A stretch of DNA of 11,896 nt from Pleurotus ostreatus/Saccharomyces cerevisiae fusant (GCA_024196135.1 JAMQCK010001109.1:1-11896), one strand, 5' to 3'. Numbered from the stretch's first letter, positions 1 through 8,653 are shown. A program made the numbers and translations. The notes: generated from the letters alone by a model not told the origin.

Positions 1-11
1 TACTACAGTCA

Positions 12-1683
12 TCAGGTCACAAGATCGGCGAGCGATGATGGTGCGATAAGGCGCCATACAGTAGTGGTGGTGAGGAACTGGTAGGGTACTGGCAATGTCC
101 AAGGAAGGGGAAGGGATAAATAAGAGAAGGGGAAAGGGGTAGGTAGCCAAAGGGAGAGGAGGAGAAGGGAAACAGGAGATATAAAGGAAACACACCAGGA
201 ATGAGTCATAGGTGATGACTGATGGGGGGCGTCAACACATGCAAACGCCATCAGTCCACAGACCAAACAAGACCAAACCAGTTGAGCCCACATCACGCTT
301 GTGGGCGCATGTGGGTGGCGTGGATATCCCCTTACAGTGGCCGCTATCCCTGTTGCGTCAACGTCCATCAAAAGGTGCTTGTCCTCAATGTTGTCGCCCT
401 TCGCCCACAAGTAAAGTAAGCACCCAGCATTCTAGACCGTCTAGATCTCACTCACAGCGCAGGAACTTGTCACATCCGTTCGCACCACGCAAACAATGGC
501 AACACTCTCCTCGCCATCGATCTGTAACTAGAATCATGTCATTTCTTTGTGGCAGATAACATGCACATACCGCTAATGCCTCTGACTCTACAGAATTGTC
601 CCACGTTGCAGGCTCTATGCTAGGTACGACGCTCGTGCATGTAGAAACAGGCAGTGCGACACATGTTCCTATACATGTCAAAGGAGCCCCCTCCTGCTCA
701 ACTTCACCTTCTTCGCCTACTGTTGTCTCCTGACTGGGAGAAACCTCGCCCTCGCTACGTTCAATGACACGCTTGTGAACAGCTAGATCACCGCCCTGCC
801 TCTCAATCAGAATGCGCTCCTTTCTTTATGGAGAAAGTAACATACCACGCCACTCCGCGACGCCAGCCTCGAAGACACACAGCACGTGCTTGGAGACTCA
901 GTGTCCGCCTTCTTCATGTGCATGCGCTTTCCCTTCAGCTTGCGCTGTCCAGATGCGGGGCCCATAGCAGGCGCCTCCCAATCACGCTCCAGTTGTCCTT
1001 TGTGCTTCAGCTGCGCAATAAGGAGATCAAGCATCTCATGCTCAACATCGAACTGATGGTCGTTCTGAATAATTCAATGAGAAATTAAGAAGCAGTGGGC
1101 ATTGCTTCTACGCACCAACTCGCGATAAATTGTATACATAAGACGCTCACCCTTCATATTGCGAGCACGGTCAGTCCCATCTGACCCTTGTGCAGATGTA
1201 GGAAACGCTTCTACAGCGAACCATGGGTTATATGTTGTCTACAAACTTATGAGTTCTCTTCTTATTCCCTTCTTGAACTGCTTACATGAGGTCTCCCAAC
1301 ACCTATAGACCGTGCCATCTTGTGGTCAGGAAAAGCGAGGCTGAGTATATCACAGAAGAAGTACGCGCATCGAATAGCCGTCTCGGGAGCGCATAGCTCT
1401 ACCGCATTCCCTTTGTCATCTGGAATGGTGCCCCATTTCGCTGTGGCATGGCTAGCCCATTGCACCTGCAGGTTGTCAGCCTTCATGTCGAATAGAGTGT
1501 TGGTATACAACTTACAAGCTTCGTCTGGAATGCCTTCACAATGCGCCTCTGCCTTGCATCCTTTGGTATCAGCCGTAGAGCATTGTACAACTCGCAGGCT
1601 GTCAGACAACCATCCTCATCCTCACACTTAAAGGCGATATAGTAAGAGAAATCCGGCCTTTTGATATGCTGACAGTTGACCAT
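12..1683 (-). CDS. Unrecognised multi-exon gene, minus member of a divergent paralogous pair
   Basis: The family was not recognised. The proposed exons, in transcription order, are 1683-1516, 1465-1286, 1238-1116, 1064-846, 795-571, 521-456 and 398-336. All introns are phase 0 and 47-57 nt long, with donors such as GTAAGT, GTATGT and GTGAGT. This gives about 348 residues. The start at 1683 has a strong context (GCCATGG) and matches the paralogue's start. Visible motifs are HIKRPDFSYYI near residues 6-16, AYFFCDILSLA in exon 2, NPWF early in exon 3, and LLIAQLK followed by a basic stretch in exon 4. Exon 5 is acidic and Ser/Thr-rich, probably disordered. No transmembrane segment or signal peptide is evident. 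The 3' end is unclear: without further splicing the frame stays open to a TGA at 12-14, and a last intron of 38 or 117 nt is also possible. For intron 4, an acceptor 6 nt earlier would keep the frame. Exon conservation with the plus gene supports real coding; the function is unknown. Confidence 0.6.
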
Positions 1684-1999
1684 GGCCCGGCTGGTGATGG
1701 TTCAAGGCAAGAACTATGTGATGTGACTTATGTAACACATTTCGTGACCTCTTAGGAACACCCAAACATGCGGCTACCACCTCCCATGCGACGCATACCT
1801 CGCCGCTTTGGATTTGCCTGTATACACTCCTTTGAAGGGTTCTGGATATACTTGTGCCTATGCGACACTTAATGTCTGAACTAGATGTCATTGAGTGCTA
1901 CATGTGACCATGACACACAGCCACACCGTCCTGCACACCACCTCATGCCCTTCTCTCTTCCCTCCATCTCTCACCATCCACCAAACATCCACGTCAACC
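1684..1999. promoter_or_regulatory. Shared intergenic region between two divergent genes
   Basis: These 316 bases separate the proposed start codons of the two head-to-head paralogues, so both promoters must lie here or overlap the first exons. The half nearest the plus gene is C/T-rich on the plus strand (about 1930-1990), a common feature upstream of fungal start codons. No convincing TATA box or operator was identified. An alternative upstream ATG for the plus gene lies in frame at 1895. Open minus-strand frame upstream of 1683 does not match the paralogue and was not used. Confidence 0.5.
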
Positions 2000-3625
2000 A
2001 TGTGCAGAGATGGCAACCCAACGGGCAACCACACCCATATCTCCTACCCTGACTACACGTACTACATACTGAAGATGATGAGGGCGCTTGAAGGCCATCT
2101 GGACAACATGGATCGGCCCATCAATGCCCGACAGATCTACGACACCCTCACCCGATGTAGCAATGCTAGGGATAAGCTGATCGCCGAGCTCACGCGGATT
2201 CTCGTACGTCCTCACCTCCAACCTCCTTGTGCAGCCCTTGACGCTTTATCATAGGAGCAGCATGTCAACCTTCTAATCGCTGACTGGAAGACGTATGGCA
2301 AAGCTTCCATCACCAACGCTAAGCCTCCGACCAACATCCTTCAAATGACATACTTCTTCTCTGACATCATGTCCTTGGCGCGGCGGAGGGAGCCTAAAGT
2401 GACGCCTGCCGTCAAACTAGAGCATCCGGTAAGATATCTTCTATTATATTTCACCCTCTTCTAATCAACCACAGGACGAGAAAACGGCCAACCCCTGGTA
2501 CGTTGTTGGTGGCCTCCCTACGCTGACATCCGGCATCGACGGTCCGCGCCCCTGCTTGGGTAATAGCGCTAAACGGAAGCGCCGCCACGTCCACAAGCTG
2601 CTCGAGGACCTTGTAATTACCATACAATTTTAACGACCTTTTCTAAGACAACCATACAAGATCACCTCACGTTCGACGAACACACCAGCACCGAGGACCT
2701 CATTGCTGATTTGAAGGCCCAAAACGCGCTTCCTCCCTCGTGCCAACCACCCGGCATCCGCCCCCTCGACAGGGATGAGCTGTCCAAGATGGCAAGACGT
2801 GCTGCACAGCAACGAACACAACGACCCAAAAAGTCCAAACCCCCTTGCGTACTACACCTGGTGCACTGGTCCTTGACTATGTGGCTGTCCCTCCCCTCCG
2901 CAAGGTTTGCTTCTATATCACATCTTCATGCTAGGGACTGACAAATAATGTGCTGGAACTGGGTTGTACAAAAGCCCCCTTCACCGTTGCCCTCCACGCT
3001 CTCTGAGGACGATGCCTCCCCCGCCTTCCTTCATGGACCACAATCAACGAAGACGTGGGCTTCATCCGCCAGCTGCGCGCGTCCCCCACTCCGCCTGTAG
3101 GCGATGGGTCTCACTGGCTTGTAGATATACATGGCAATATGCGACCTGAGGTAAGTCTTGCAGTCCGACATTTTCCGATCTTCTTACTTACAATGACTTC
3201 TGTAGAACAAGCGTGGAACTCCTCCCAACTGTCCTATCCCCCATGTGTTCTCAACCATCGGTGACGTGCTGACTCCCCCCCTTCCCGCGCCCTCTCCCGT
3301 CATTAATGCTCCCTCTCCTAGCGGTGGCGCGCCCTCTCCCATTGTGAACACACCCGCTCCATCTGTCAACACACCCCCTCCTACTGACCGCGCATCCTCG
3401 CCCGTTGTTCCCTCCGCCGGCATGACGTCTCCTACTGGCCCCGCCTCCAACGTCAACCCGCCTGCCAACGGCATGCACGTTGAGGATGTCGGTGACAAAT
3501 CAATCAGTGTGTCACCTGCAGTCGACGCCATGCAGGTAGACTCTGTCCCTACCAACGGCAATCACGTTGGCCCTGTCCCATCGACAAGCACTGTTATTCC
3601 TTGTGAGAGCGTTCGTGTACGGTAG
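2000..3625 (+). pseudogene. Unrecognised multi-exon gene, plus member of the divergent pair, with two frame breaks
   Basis: Proposed exons are 2000-2203, 2255-2428, 2475-2612, 2648-2904, 2975-3150 and 3206-3625, about 456 residues if frames are bridged. The ATG at 2000 has A at -3 and sits just before HISYPDYTYYI, the counterpart of the minus gene's HIKRPDFSYYI. Other shared blocks are TYFFSDIMSLA (exon 2), NPWY (exon 3) and DLIADLK (exon 4). Exon 3 also holds a KRKRR basic cluster that could be a nuclear localisation signal. The last exon codes for a Pro/Ser/Thr-rich, probably disordered tail ending at TAG 3623-3625. Two breaks are seen. In exon 4 the frame shifts at a run of five C (2840-2844), after which VLDYVAVPPLRK reads up to a donor at 2905. 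In exon 5 it shifts near 3031-3045, before a good exon ending DIHGNMRPE and a GTAAGT donor at 3151. Each would be repaired by one extra base, so assembly indels are as likely as true decay. Intron 3 (2613-2647) would be only 35 nt; a 48 nt alternative ending at 2660 breaks the frame. Confidence 0.55.
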
Positions 3626-3631
3626 GCCACA

Positions 3632-4141
3632 TGTAGTTGGCGTAGAACTAATAGGACCCTTGAGGGCTGAGCCTCGGGTCACGTCGTAGCACGAGGCGAA
3701 GCCTCGGCGAGAGCCTTGCGTTGGCGAGCGGCCAGTATCCCAGGCTGGGGCACCTTGCGTCGGTGAGCGGCCGGTGACCCAGGCTGGGGATCGCCTTGCG
3801 TCGGCTAACGGCTCATCCTGAGCTAGGCCGTGTTATCGCACGGGAGGGCGCGTATCCCTGCCAAGGGGTCGGTCTCGCTACCGACAGCGGGCGAGTATCC
3901 CGGCCAAGGGGGTGACGACGAGTCACCATCGGGGTCCGTATCCCACCCACGGGCGCCTTACGAGGCGAGCGGCCGTACCCGGGCAAGGGGACTAGCGGAC
4001 GCGAGCTAGACGAGCGCGGAGGGGGATTCGGACGGTTCACACGTCAAGGTAAGAAGCAAAGTAAAGTCTATTTGTCTTTGTGTATGTATTACCTAGATAG
4101 GTCGAGCCCTCGGCTCTTGCCGGAGTAGCCAAACCCTCACA
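3632..4141. repeat. Possible old LTR-like segment containing the tandem array
   Basis: The segment begins TGTAG and ends CTCACA, so it has the TG...CA ends of an LTR, and it is much more GC-rich than its flanks. It contains small hairpins (for example GAGGC-GAA-GCCTC near 3693) and a degenerate 40 bp array. No target-site duplication is visible (CCACA before, TTCCT after), no second copy occurs in the window, and no clear primer-binding site follows. The ends are therefore only a guess, and it could equally be a satellite patch. Confidence 0.2.
3714..3990. repeat. Degenerate ~40 bp tandem repeat array, about seven units
   Basis: A core resembling GTATCCC-N-GCCAAGGGG, or CCCAGGCTGGGG in the first units, recurs near 3733, 3773, 3813, 3852, 3895, 3938 and 3974, so the period is about 36-43 bp. 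The first three units also share CCTTGCGT at 3714, 3753 and 3794. Each core is a small imperfect palindrome (CCC...GGG) that could form a hairpin. Units are diverged from one another, which suggests an old array. One long minus frame crosses it but is compositional. Confidence 0.6.
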
Positions 4142-4310
4142 TTCCTGGCGCGACCACATCCGTCGCTGAGGTCGACAATGATCCACCTATGTTCGGGCCC
4201 CTCACAGAGGAACACTGGATTGGGGTCCAGCAAGGTCGCCTCCTCGCACCTTGGGACCCAATCCCCGCTTTCGACGACGATTTGGACAGGGGCATGGAGG
4301 GGATGTGGCT
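4129..4310 (+). other. Coding-like relic or orphan exon
   Basis: One frame, open after a TAG at 4126-4128, encodes a stretch with protein-like composition: EVDNDPPMFGPLTEEHW, then GRLLAPWDPIPAFDDD, up to about GMEG. The adjacent frames look unlike protein. An ATG in this frame lies at 4189. Beyond about 4310 the translation turns hydrophobic and low-quality, and it ends at 4423-4425. The family was not recognised. It may be an exon of a lost gene or the start of a retroelement internal region. A possible intron of about 50 nt, GTAAGA to CTAG, lies upstream at about 4049-4096. Confidence 0.3.
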
Positions 4311-4711
4311 TGTTTTTCCACATCTTCTTGTTCTCTGTACCATGTACTATCACTTTCTTGAACTATGTAGTACACCCTCCCTTGAAAGGTTTGGCACCCC
4401 GCCGCTTGCGGCCTTCCCCCCCTGATATATTATGTCTATAGAAAACCTAGATGTAGGTAAATAATATACTCAAAAGCCGCCGTGCAGGCGCGGCGGCAGG
4501 TGCAGAATACGCGGGAATGCGGCTTACAGGGACGATGGGGGCAAGGTAACGACATCCCCCCCTATACGGTTTGAGGGCATGGCGGAGACGAGGGAGGGAG
4601 GGAGGGGGGAGGTGTCGCGGCGGCGGGGGCGGCACTCGTGATCTTTATCGCCCTTTGTGATGGCTGGGCGGCATCCCCCTCCCCTTGATGGTGCGGCCAT
4701 ACGGGTCCTGC
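4311..4711. other. Intergenic stretch without a supported gene
   Basis: This stretch holds a short AT-rich patch (about 4421-4470) followed by GC-rich, purine-rich sequence with a (GAGG)n-like run near 4590-4611. Short open frames here show no protein-like composition. No polypurine tract of the kind expected directly before a 3' LTR is seen next to 4712. Confidence 0.4.
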
Positions 4712-5019
4712 TGTTGGACTTGGTGTCTACGCGCTCTCTAGCGCCTATGGTATTTTTCTGTGATTTTACGGACTTTTTCCCGGTACTGTACGCTTACCTA
4801 CAGTCCTACTTGTGCGCTCGCGCCTTACTGCCGAGCGCCACGTCATTTCCCGGCATTTTCCGGCCGCTCCTGCTTAGAGCGGCACATCCGAGTCTTTCTC
4901 TTCCTGACTCGTTTGCTGTCGCTCTAGGTGCGTAGTTATGCGTTCTGTACAGCTGAATATGATCCTGACTCGTTTGCTGTTGCTTTAGTGTGATCACTGG
5001 CTCGATTCTACCTCGGACA
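4712..5019 (+). mobile_element. Solo LTR of a Copia-type retrotransposon
   Basis: The 308 bp block begins TGTTGG and ends CGGACA. By eye it is roughly 93% identical over its whole length to the 5' LTR at 10285-10593. It lacks a primer-binding site on its right and a polypurine tract on its left, so it is a solo LTR, the usual product of LTR-LTR recombination. The flanks (CCTGC on the left, GGAGC on the right) do not form a 5 bp target duplication, which points to recombination between different copies or later rearrangement. It carries the same internal 24 bp direct repeat as the other copy (4904-4927 and 4965-4988), but its second repeat has two C-to-T changes. It directly abuts coding-like sequence at 5020. 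Confidence 0.85.
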
Positions 5020-6207
5020 GGAGCAGATCGTGAAGAAGTTCGTGAGCGCACCGACAGGGCGGGCGCGTCCTTGTTTGAGGATAACGTTTTGCTTGTGGAG
5101 AAGTACGATCGGGTGAGTGGGGTGAGAGGAGGTGAGCAACGCGCTAACCGGAGCTGGAGATACTGGGGAAGAAGGCAGGGCTGCGCAATGCCCTAGTTCG
5201 CGTCGTGCGCGAGAAGGCTCGACATGTTGGGTGTGTCGCTCTTGCGTCGTAGACTGGATATGCGTACTGACTAGGACCAGAACCGATGATGCGCTCGCGG
5301 ACAGGTCTGTCCTTCATCGCCAGTCCTTGTCTTATGGCCCACCCACGTCTCCCTACCCACCCTCGGCCGTCGCTTGTGGCTTCGCCCAGATGAAGGCGAG
5401 TGTCGTACCTCCCATCGCGAGATGCCTGCTGCTGCTGCGTTATACTCGAGGAGCGGGCTGATGATTGATAGGTGAAGGAAGCTTTGGTCCGCGCACCTGA
5501 TGAGTTCTGCTTCGTATTTCTCTTTTCTTCTGTCCAACTTCTGGCTTAAGTGCGATATAGGGCAGCGTCTGGAGATGATGCATATGTCTGCTCGACCAAA
5601 TAGCATCTCTCAACGAAGGTACTCTGCTGGAGCGCGATAGTCGCGTTGGAGGTTGCTTGCGGCGATACAGGTGCGTCCCGTGACAAGGCGGCCTGCGCCA
5701 TGCTCCTCATCGTGCATCCAGCTCTGCGTCAGTGGTATAGTAGGAGGTCCTTGGCGACAATATCTCTTGCGCGAAGCGTAGCCAAGCGGTGTCCATGGAT
5801 CGCATGGCACACGGAATTCCAGTCCGTTGTCCAGCAAGGAAGGTCGATCGTGGTCCTCAGCTGATCAATGATGAATGCGAACTGGCAACGCAACTAGATC
5901 GGGTGCGTGGTTGTTGTTTCATAGCTGTGTATATTGCGCTCATGCATCCTATAGACTGAGGCTGCCCATCCTCGTAGTAGGAACACTATGTCCACCGTCG
6001 CGTCCCCTAAGACAAATCTCAAGGTGCGCGACAGCCTATAGCCCCCTAGCACATGTTGTCCCTAAAGAGCGCTTGCGTCCATTGAGGCAGGAAACTCACG
6101 CGCGTCTCACCACTGCCACCTCCGCCGCAGTGAGACATGGGGAGATACGCGTGCGAATCCTCCATTGGATGACGCGAAAGTGCGCTCTTAGGGCCAGTGG
6201 TGGGTAG
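5020..6207 (+). CDS. Fragmentary multi-exon gene of unknown function abutting the solo LTR
   Basis: Several protein-like stretches end at good donors. The best is 5020-5112, which includes REEVRERTDRAGASLFED and ends VEKYDR at GTGAGT. A 41 nt intron with GCTAAC as branch site leads to 5154, which reads LEILGKKAGLRNALVRVVRE and ends either at a GTGTGT donor (5231) or at a TAG near 5251. A third stretch from about 5734 to 5898 includes PQLINDECELATQLDR and ends at GTGCGT; a 52 nt intron leads to about 5951, which opens with TEAAHPRSR. A last stretch from about 6088 ends at TAG 6205-6207. The links between about 5230 and 5730 are uncertain. No family, motif or transmembrane segment was recognised. 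The 5' end is missing where the LTR sits, so this may be a gene truncated by the insertion, or several unrelated relics. Confidence 0.3.
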
Positions 6208-6714
6208 GCGGGGAACCCATGCTCAATGTAAGCTGACTTGCGCACAGATGGAGCGGGGGAGGCAAGGGAGCTCGTTGTCCGACTGAGAACCCGTATCGTC
6301 GGCCTGACTGGTCCGGCATCTGCTCTCAGTTGGCTGACCGCGCGACTTTCCCAACTTTAGCACGGCCTGACGCACCCCGGCGACTGTTGCCACGCGAATC
6401 CACCCACATAGCCCTCCAAGCCTGTCCCGGACGCGAGCGGTTGGTCTGCAGATGACGCGAATACCTTTTTGACCGCTCCTTTTGCGAACGAACACGCCGA
6501 AGCCCAGAGTCTTTTGCGCGCGCCGCGCCTGCGACGCGCAATTGGGGTCGCGGGTGAGCTCGCTCTTTTCCAATGTCCCTCAAAGATGCGCTGAATCGTC
6601 AGCGCTTAGAACAAAGGGCCGGATGTGGGCATTGCGTTTCTATAGGTTGCGACGGTAGGGAAGCCGAACCGTAAGCAGCCGATGTGCTTGGCTCACCGTC
6701 CACAAGCGAGCCTT
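6208..6714. other. Stretch with no supported gene
   Basis: A minus-strand frame (6223-6573, starting MEKSELTRDPNCASQ) is open for 116 codons, but it overlaps another equally long frame, lacks recognisable motifs and has no clear splice context. It is not called as a gene. No repeat or RNA gene was recognised. Confidence 0.3.
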
Positions 6715-6912
6715 TCAGTGGAGCCGCGCGTGGTAAAGGTGTGTACTGCTAGGGCCTATCCACCTCAGAAAGCTCACTGACGGTAGTCCACCAGGTGACG
6801 CACAACACACATAAGCGGGGGCAAACGTGTCCGCCGGCGCGGGGATGGTTTGCGCGCCCAGCGTGTAGAGCGGAGCCCCACGTACGACGCTGCCGTCTTG
6901 CAGTGCAGGCAT
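6715..6912 (-). CDS. Possible short gene or exon
   Basis: The frame starts with ATG at 6912 and reads MPALQDGSVVRGAPLYTLG, then a Pro/Ala-rich stretch, ending at 6715. Composition up to about residue 35 is protein-like. A GTGTGT donor there and an acceptor at CTTTCTGAG could excise the poorer middle. It lies 168 bp downstream of the cysteine-rich pseudogene on the same strand. No family was recognised and chance is a serious alternative. Confidence 0.22.
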   Translation of the reverse strand: MPALQDGSVVRGAPLYTLGAQTIPAPADTFAPAYVCCASPGGLPSVSFLRWIGPSSTHLYHARLH

Positions 6913-7079
6913 CGTCTTAGCTCATTCACGTACCACTCTGTACTCAGTCTGGAGCATGCAATGGAACACCTTTATCGCCATTTGCCTATGTTGTCGAGCC
7001 CCAAGAGTAAATGCATTTTGCGACGGCTACGGTGCGTAAGAAGTACATGGCGGGCGGGCAGTACACGACGAGGAGAGCT

Positions 7080-7624
7080 CTACACCTCACGCGCGGCGTC
7101 GACCATTTCATCGATCTGCATCAGTAGGTCGTTCACAACGGCAGCCTCCCTGCGCATGGCGCCGTGCACCTCCTGCGCATGGCGCCGTGCACCTCCTGCC
7201 CGATGCCCGCGATGGCATAGAAGTTGTCGATGGGGCGCTTGCCGCAGGGGGGGTGGGGACAGTAGGGGAACTCGTGCTTCTTGCAGTCCTTGTTGGGCTT
7301 CGTCGGGCTCTTCTTGCAGCTCTCACATTCGTCCGGGACATATCACCCGCAGACGAGATGCATGCAAGGCTCCGCGCGCCCCCAGGCAAGCCTCCCGCAC
7401 CAACAGACCCACGTCGCGGCCTGGGCCTCTATCTGAGAATGCGTGAGCGGAGATCGATGGCACGGTAAGGCGATGTACGATGTGGTACAGACCACATTTC
7501 ACGTTCTTCGCGAGGAACTGCAGTTCATCCAGAATGGCGCGAAAGTTCTAAAGGGCGACGGTCAGTGATGGCGGCGACAATGGGCGGTCATAGTACTCAC
7601 CTGGCGCTGGGTGTTGGGGGCCAT
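7080..7624 (-). pseudogene. Cysteine-rich small gene broken by a nonsense codon and a 23 bp tandem duplication
   Basis: Exon 1 is 7624-7601 (MAPNTQRQ, GTGAGT donor). A 53 nt intron ends CCCTTTAG. Exon 2 is 7547-7479, with NFRAILDELQFLAKNV. A 46 nt intron (7433-7478) leads to exon 3, beginning IEAQAATW at 7432. Exon 3 meets TGA at 7343-7345. The same frame then reads VPDECESCKKSP, further Cys/His residues (KDCKKHEF, YCPHPPCGKRP) and DNFYAIAGIGQEVHGAMR. At that point a 23 bp unit is present twice and shifts the frame. Reading with one copy of the unit, the frame continues to NDLLMQIDEMVDAAREV and a TAG at 7080-7082. The CxxC and CPHPPC pattern suggests a zinc-binding protein, but no family was recognised. 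Two independent lesions argue for a pseudogene, although assembly error at the duplication is possible. Confidence 0.55.
7149..7194. repeat. 23 bp perfect tandem duplication inside the pseudogene
   Basis: The unit at 7149-7171 is repeated exactly at 7172-7194, and the next five bases (CCTGC) begin a third copy. It contains GGCGCC and GTGCAC palindromes. Because 23 is not a multiple of three, it shifts the minus-strand frame right after GQEVHGAMR. With one copy removed the frame stays open to a natural-looking end. Confidence 0.9.
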
Positions 7625-7787
7625 GATTGCTGAGAAAAGGTCGCCGCCGTGTTCTGCTTATATGTGAGACGTCCCTTACCCCACAGATTTGCGGACCGCC
7701 GTTCAGTGCAAGGAGAGCGCGCCAAGCTCAATAGTTTGGCGCCGCTGCATGTTCGAATTGGAGAGGGATGGAATGGCATGGAAAATC

Positions 7788-7972
7788 CTATAGCAACACA
7801 TGCTGTATGATAGTACGTTGTTCTGCGCACGAGGTGGCGCTTTGGTGGTAGCCTATCATTTGGTGAGTAGATGGCGGATGATAGAACGCACCAGATGAGC
7901 GCCTGACGGCCTCAAGGATACTCGGGCCCCGTACAATCTCTGCAATGTGCTTGGGACGAATGATGGCGCGAC
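7788..7972 (-). CDS. Possible two-exon coding relic
   Basis: An exon-like stretch from 7972 to 7892 reads RAIIRPKHIAEIVRG then PSILEAVRRSS. It is bounded upstream by an AG acceptor (GTGTAAG) and downstream by a GTGCGT donor. A 39 nt intron (7853-7891) with a CTCAC branch site leads to 7852-7788, ending in TAG. The first part looks strongly protein-like. It lies just upstream of the cysteine-rich pseudogene on the same strand and could be a separate gene remnant. No start codon or family was identified. Confidence 0.28.
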
Positions 7973-8002
7973 CTTACACTGGATTAGCAGGAAGCCGGGT
8001 GG

Positions 8003-8565
8003 CTAAGTTGGGCCGAGAGCGGGCGATGGGTGATTGTGACCATATATGGATAGGCAGCTGATGCTGTACCCCAGATTTAAAACTAACCGACAGTTTACAT
8101 AGTACCGATTACAATCTGGACGTAAGGCCTTTGAGGCCGGCAAACCCCGTGAACCGCCTCGAGAGCTGAGCTGCTCGCTCGGGGTGATGCCCTTATGCGG
8201 TAGGATGACCGCGGCGCGCCCTGCACGTGGCCTGCCTGCGCTCGGGCGGCTCGCGTGACGCACTGATGCGATGCACACGCCACGTGCGCCCGCTCGACGC
8301 GTCGTTGGCGCGTTGCGCGCCGGCGTCGGGGTCGTCTCGAGGTATAGATGTAGCTGATGTATACTAGCGTATATGCGAGGGAGGAAGCAAGGAAACACGC
8401 AAAACAGCACAAGCGAGAATCTTCGCTCGCACTGAATGCGCTCCTGCCGCACTCGAGGATGGCGGTGGCCGTAATGTAAGGAGGGAAAGTAGAAGGGAGC
8501 TCACTCCGAACTACGCGCGCGCGTTCGCGTCAAAAGACGTGACCGCCGCGACCACGTAGCAGCGC
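8003..8565. other. GC-rich stretch without a supported gene
   Basis: A 149-codon minus frame crosses 8003-8452, but it is Arg/Ala-rich in the way GC-rich DNA produces by chance, and overlapping frames are similar. Two CACGTG E-box hexamers about 60 bp apart (near 8224 and 8281) are the only site-like elements seen. No RNA gene was recognised. Confidence 0.35.
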
Positions 8566-8589
8566 GGGGGAGGGGGAGGGGGAGGGGGA
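8566..8589 (+). repeat. (GGGGGA)4 microsatellite, possible G-quadruplex
   Basis: Four exact GGGGGA units lie head to tail. Four G5 runs with single-base loops are the textbook pattern for an intramolecular G-quadruplex on the plus strand. Confidence 0.85.
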
Positions 8590-8653
8590 GAGGCTTGGAT
8601 TTCCCTCTCAAGGGAGGCGACTCGGGCTGAGCACGTCCCCAGGAGTGCAAAGC

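Noticed and set aside
3184..3561. 125-codon minus-strand frame with Gly/Glu repeats
   Set aside because: It is the antisense of the Pro/Ser/Thr-rich last exon of the plus paralogue, which has a conserved splice acceptor and a sensible stop.
12..3625. Divergent gene pair as mating-type homeodomain (HD1/HD2) genes
   Set aside because: The head-to-head layout is reminiscent of them, but no WFxNxR homeodomain helix is present in either translation, and the two proteins are paralogous to each other along much of their length.
5154..5250. GKKAGLRNAL as a P-loop of a Helitron or Pif1 helicase
   Set aside because: The Walker A consensus GxxxxGK[ST] is not met, and no downstream helicase motif is found.
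6850..7446. 198-codon plus-strand open frame
   Set aside because: It is Arg/Cys/Ser-rich, with no motifs, and runs antisense to the spliced cysteine-rich pseudogene whose exons have good splice sites.
7735..7800. TTCGAAT motif as a tRNA B box
   Set aside because: No matching A box, acceptor stem or anticodon arm can be folded around it.
8003..8452. 149-codon minus-strand frame
   Set aside because: The composition is what GC-rich noncoding DNA gives, overlapping frames are equally open, and there is no protein-like motif or splice-supported structure.
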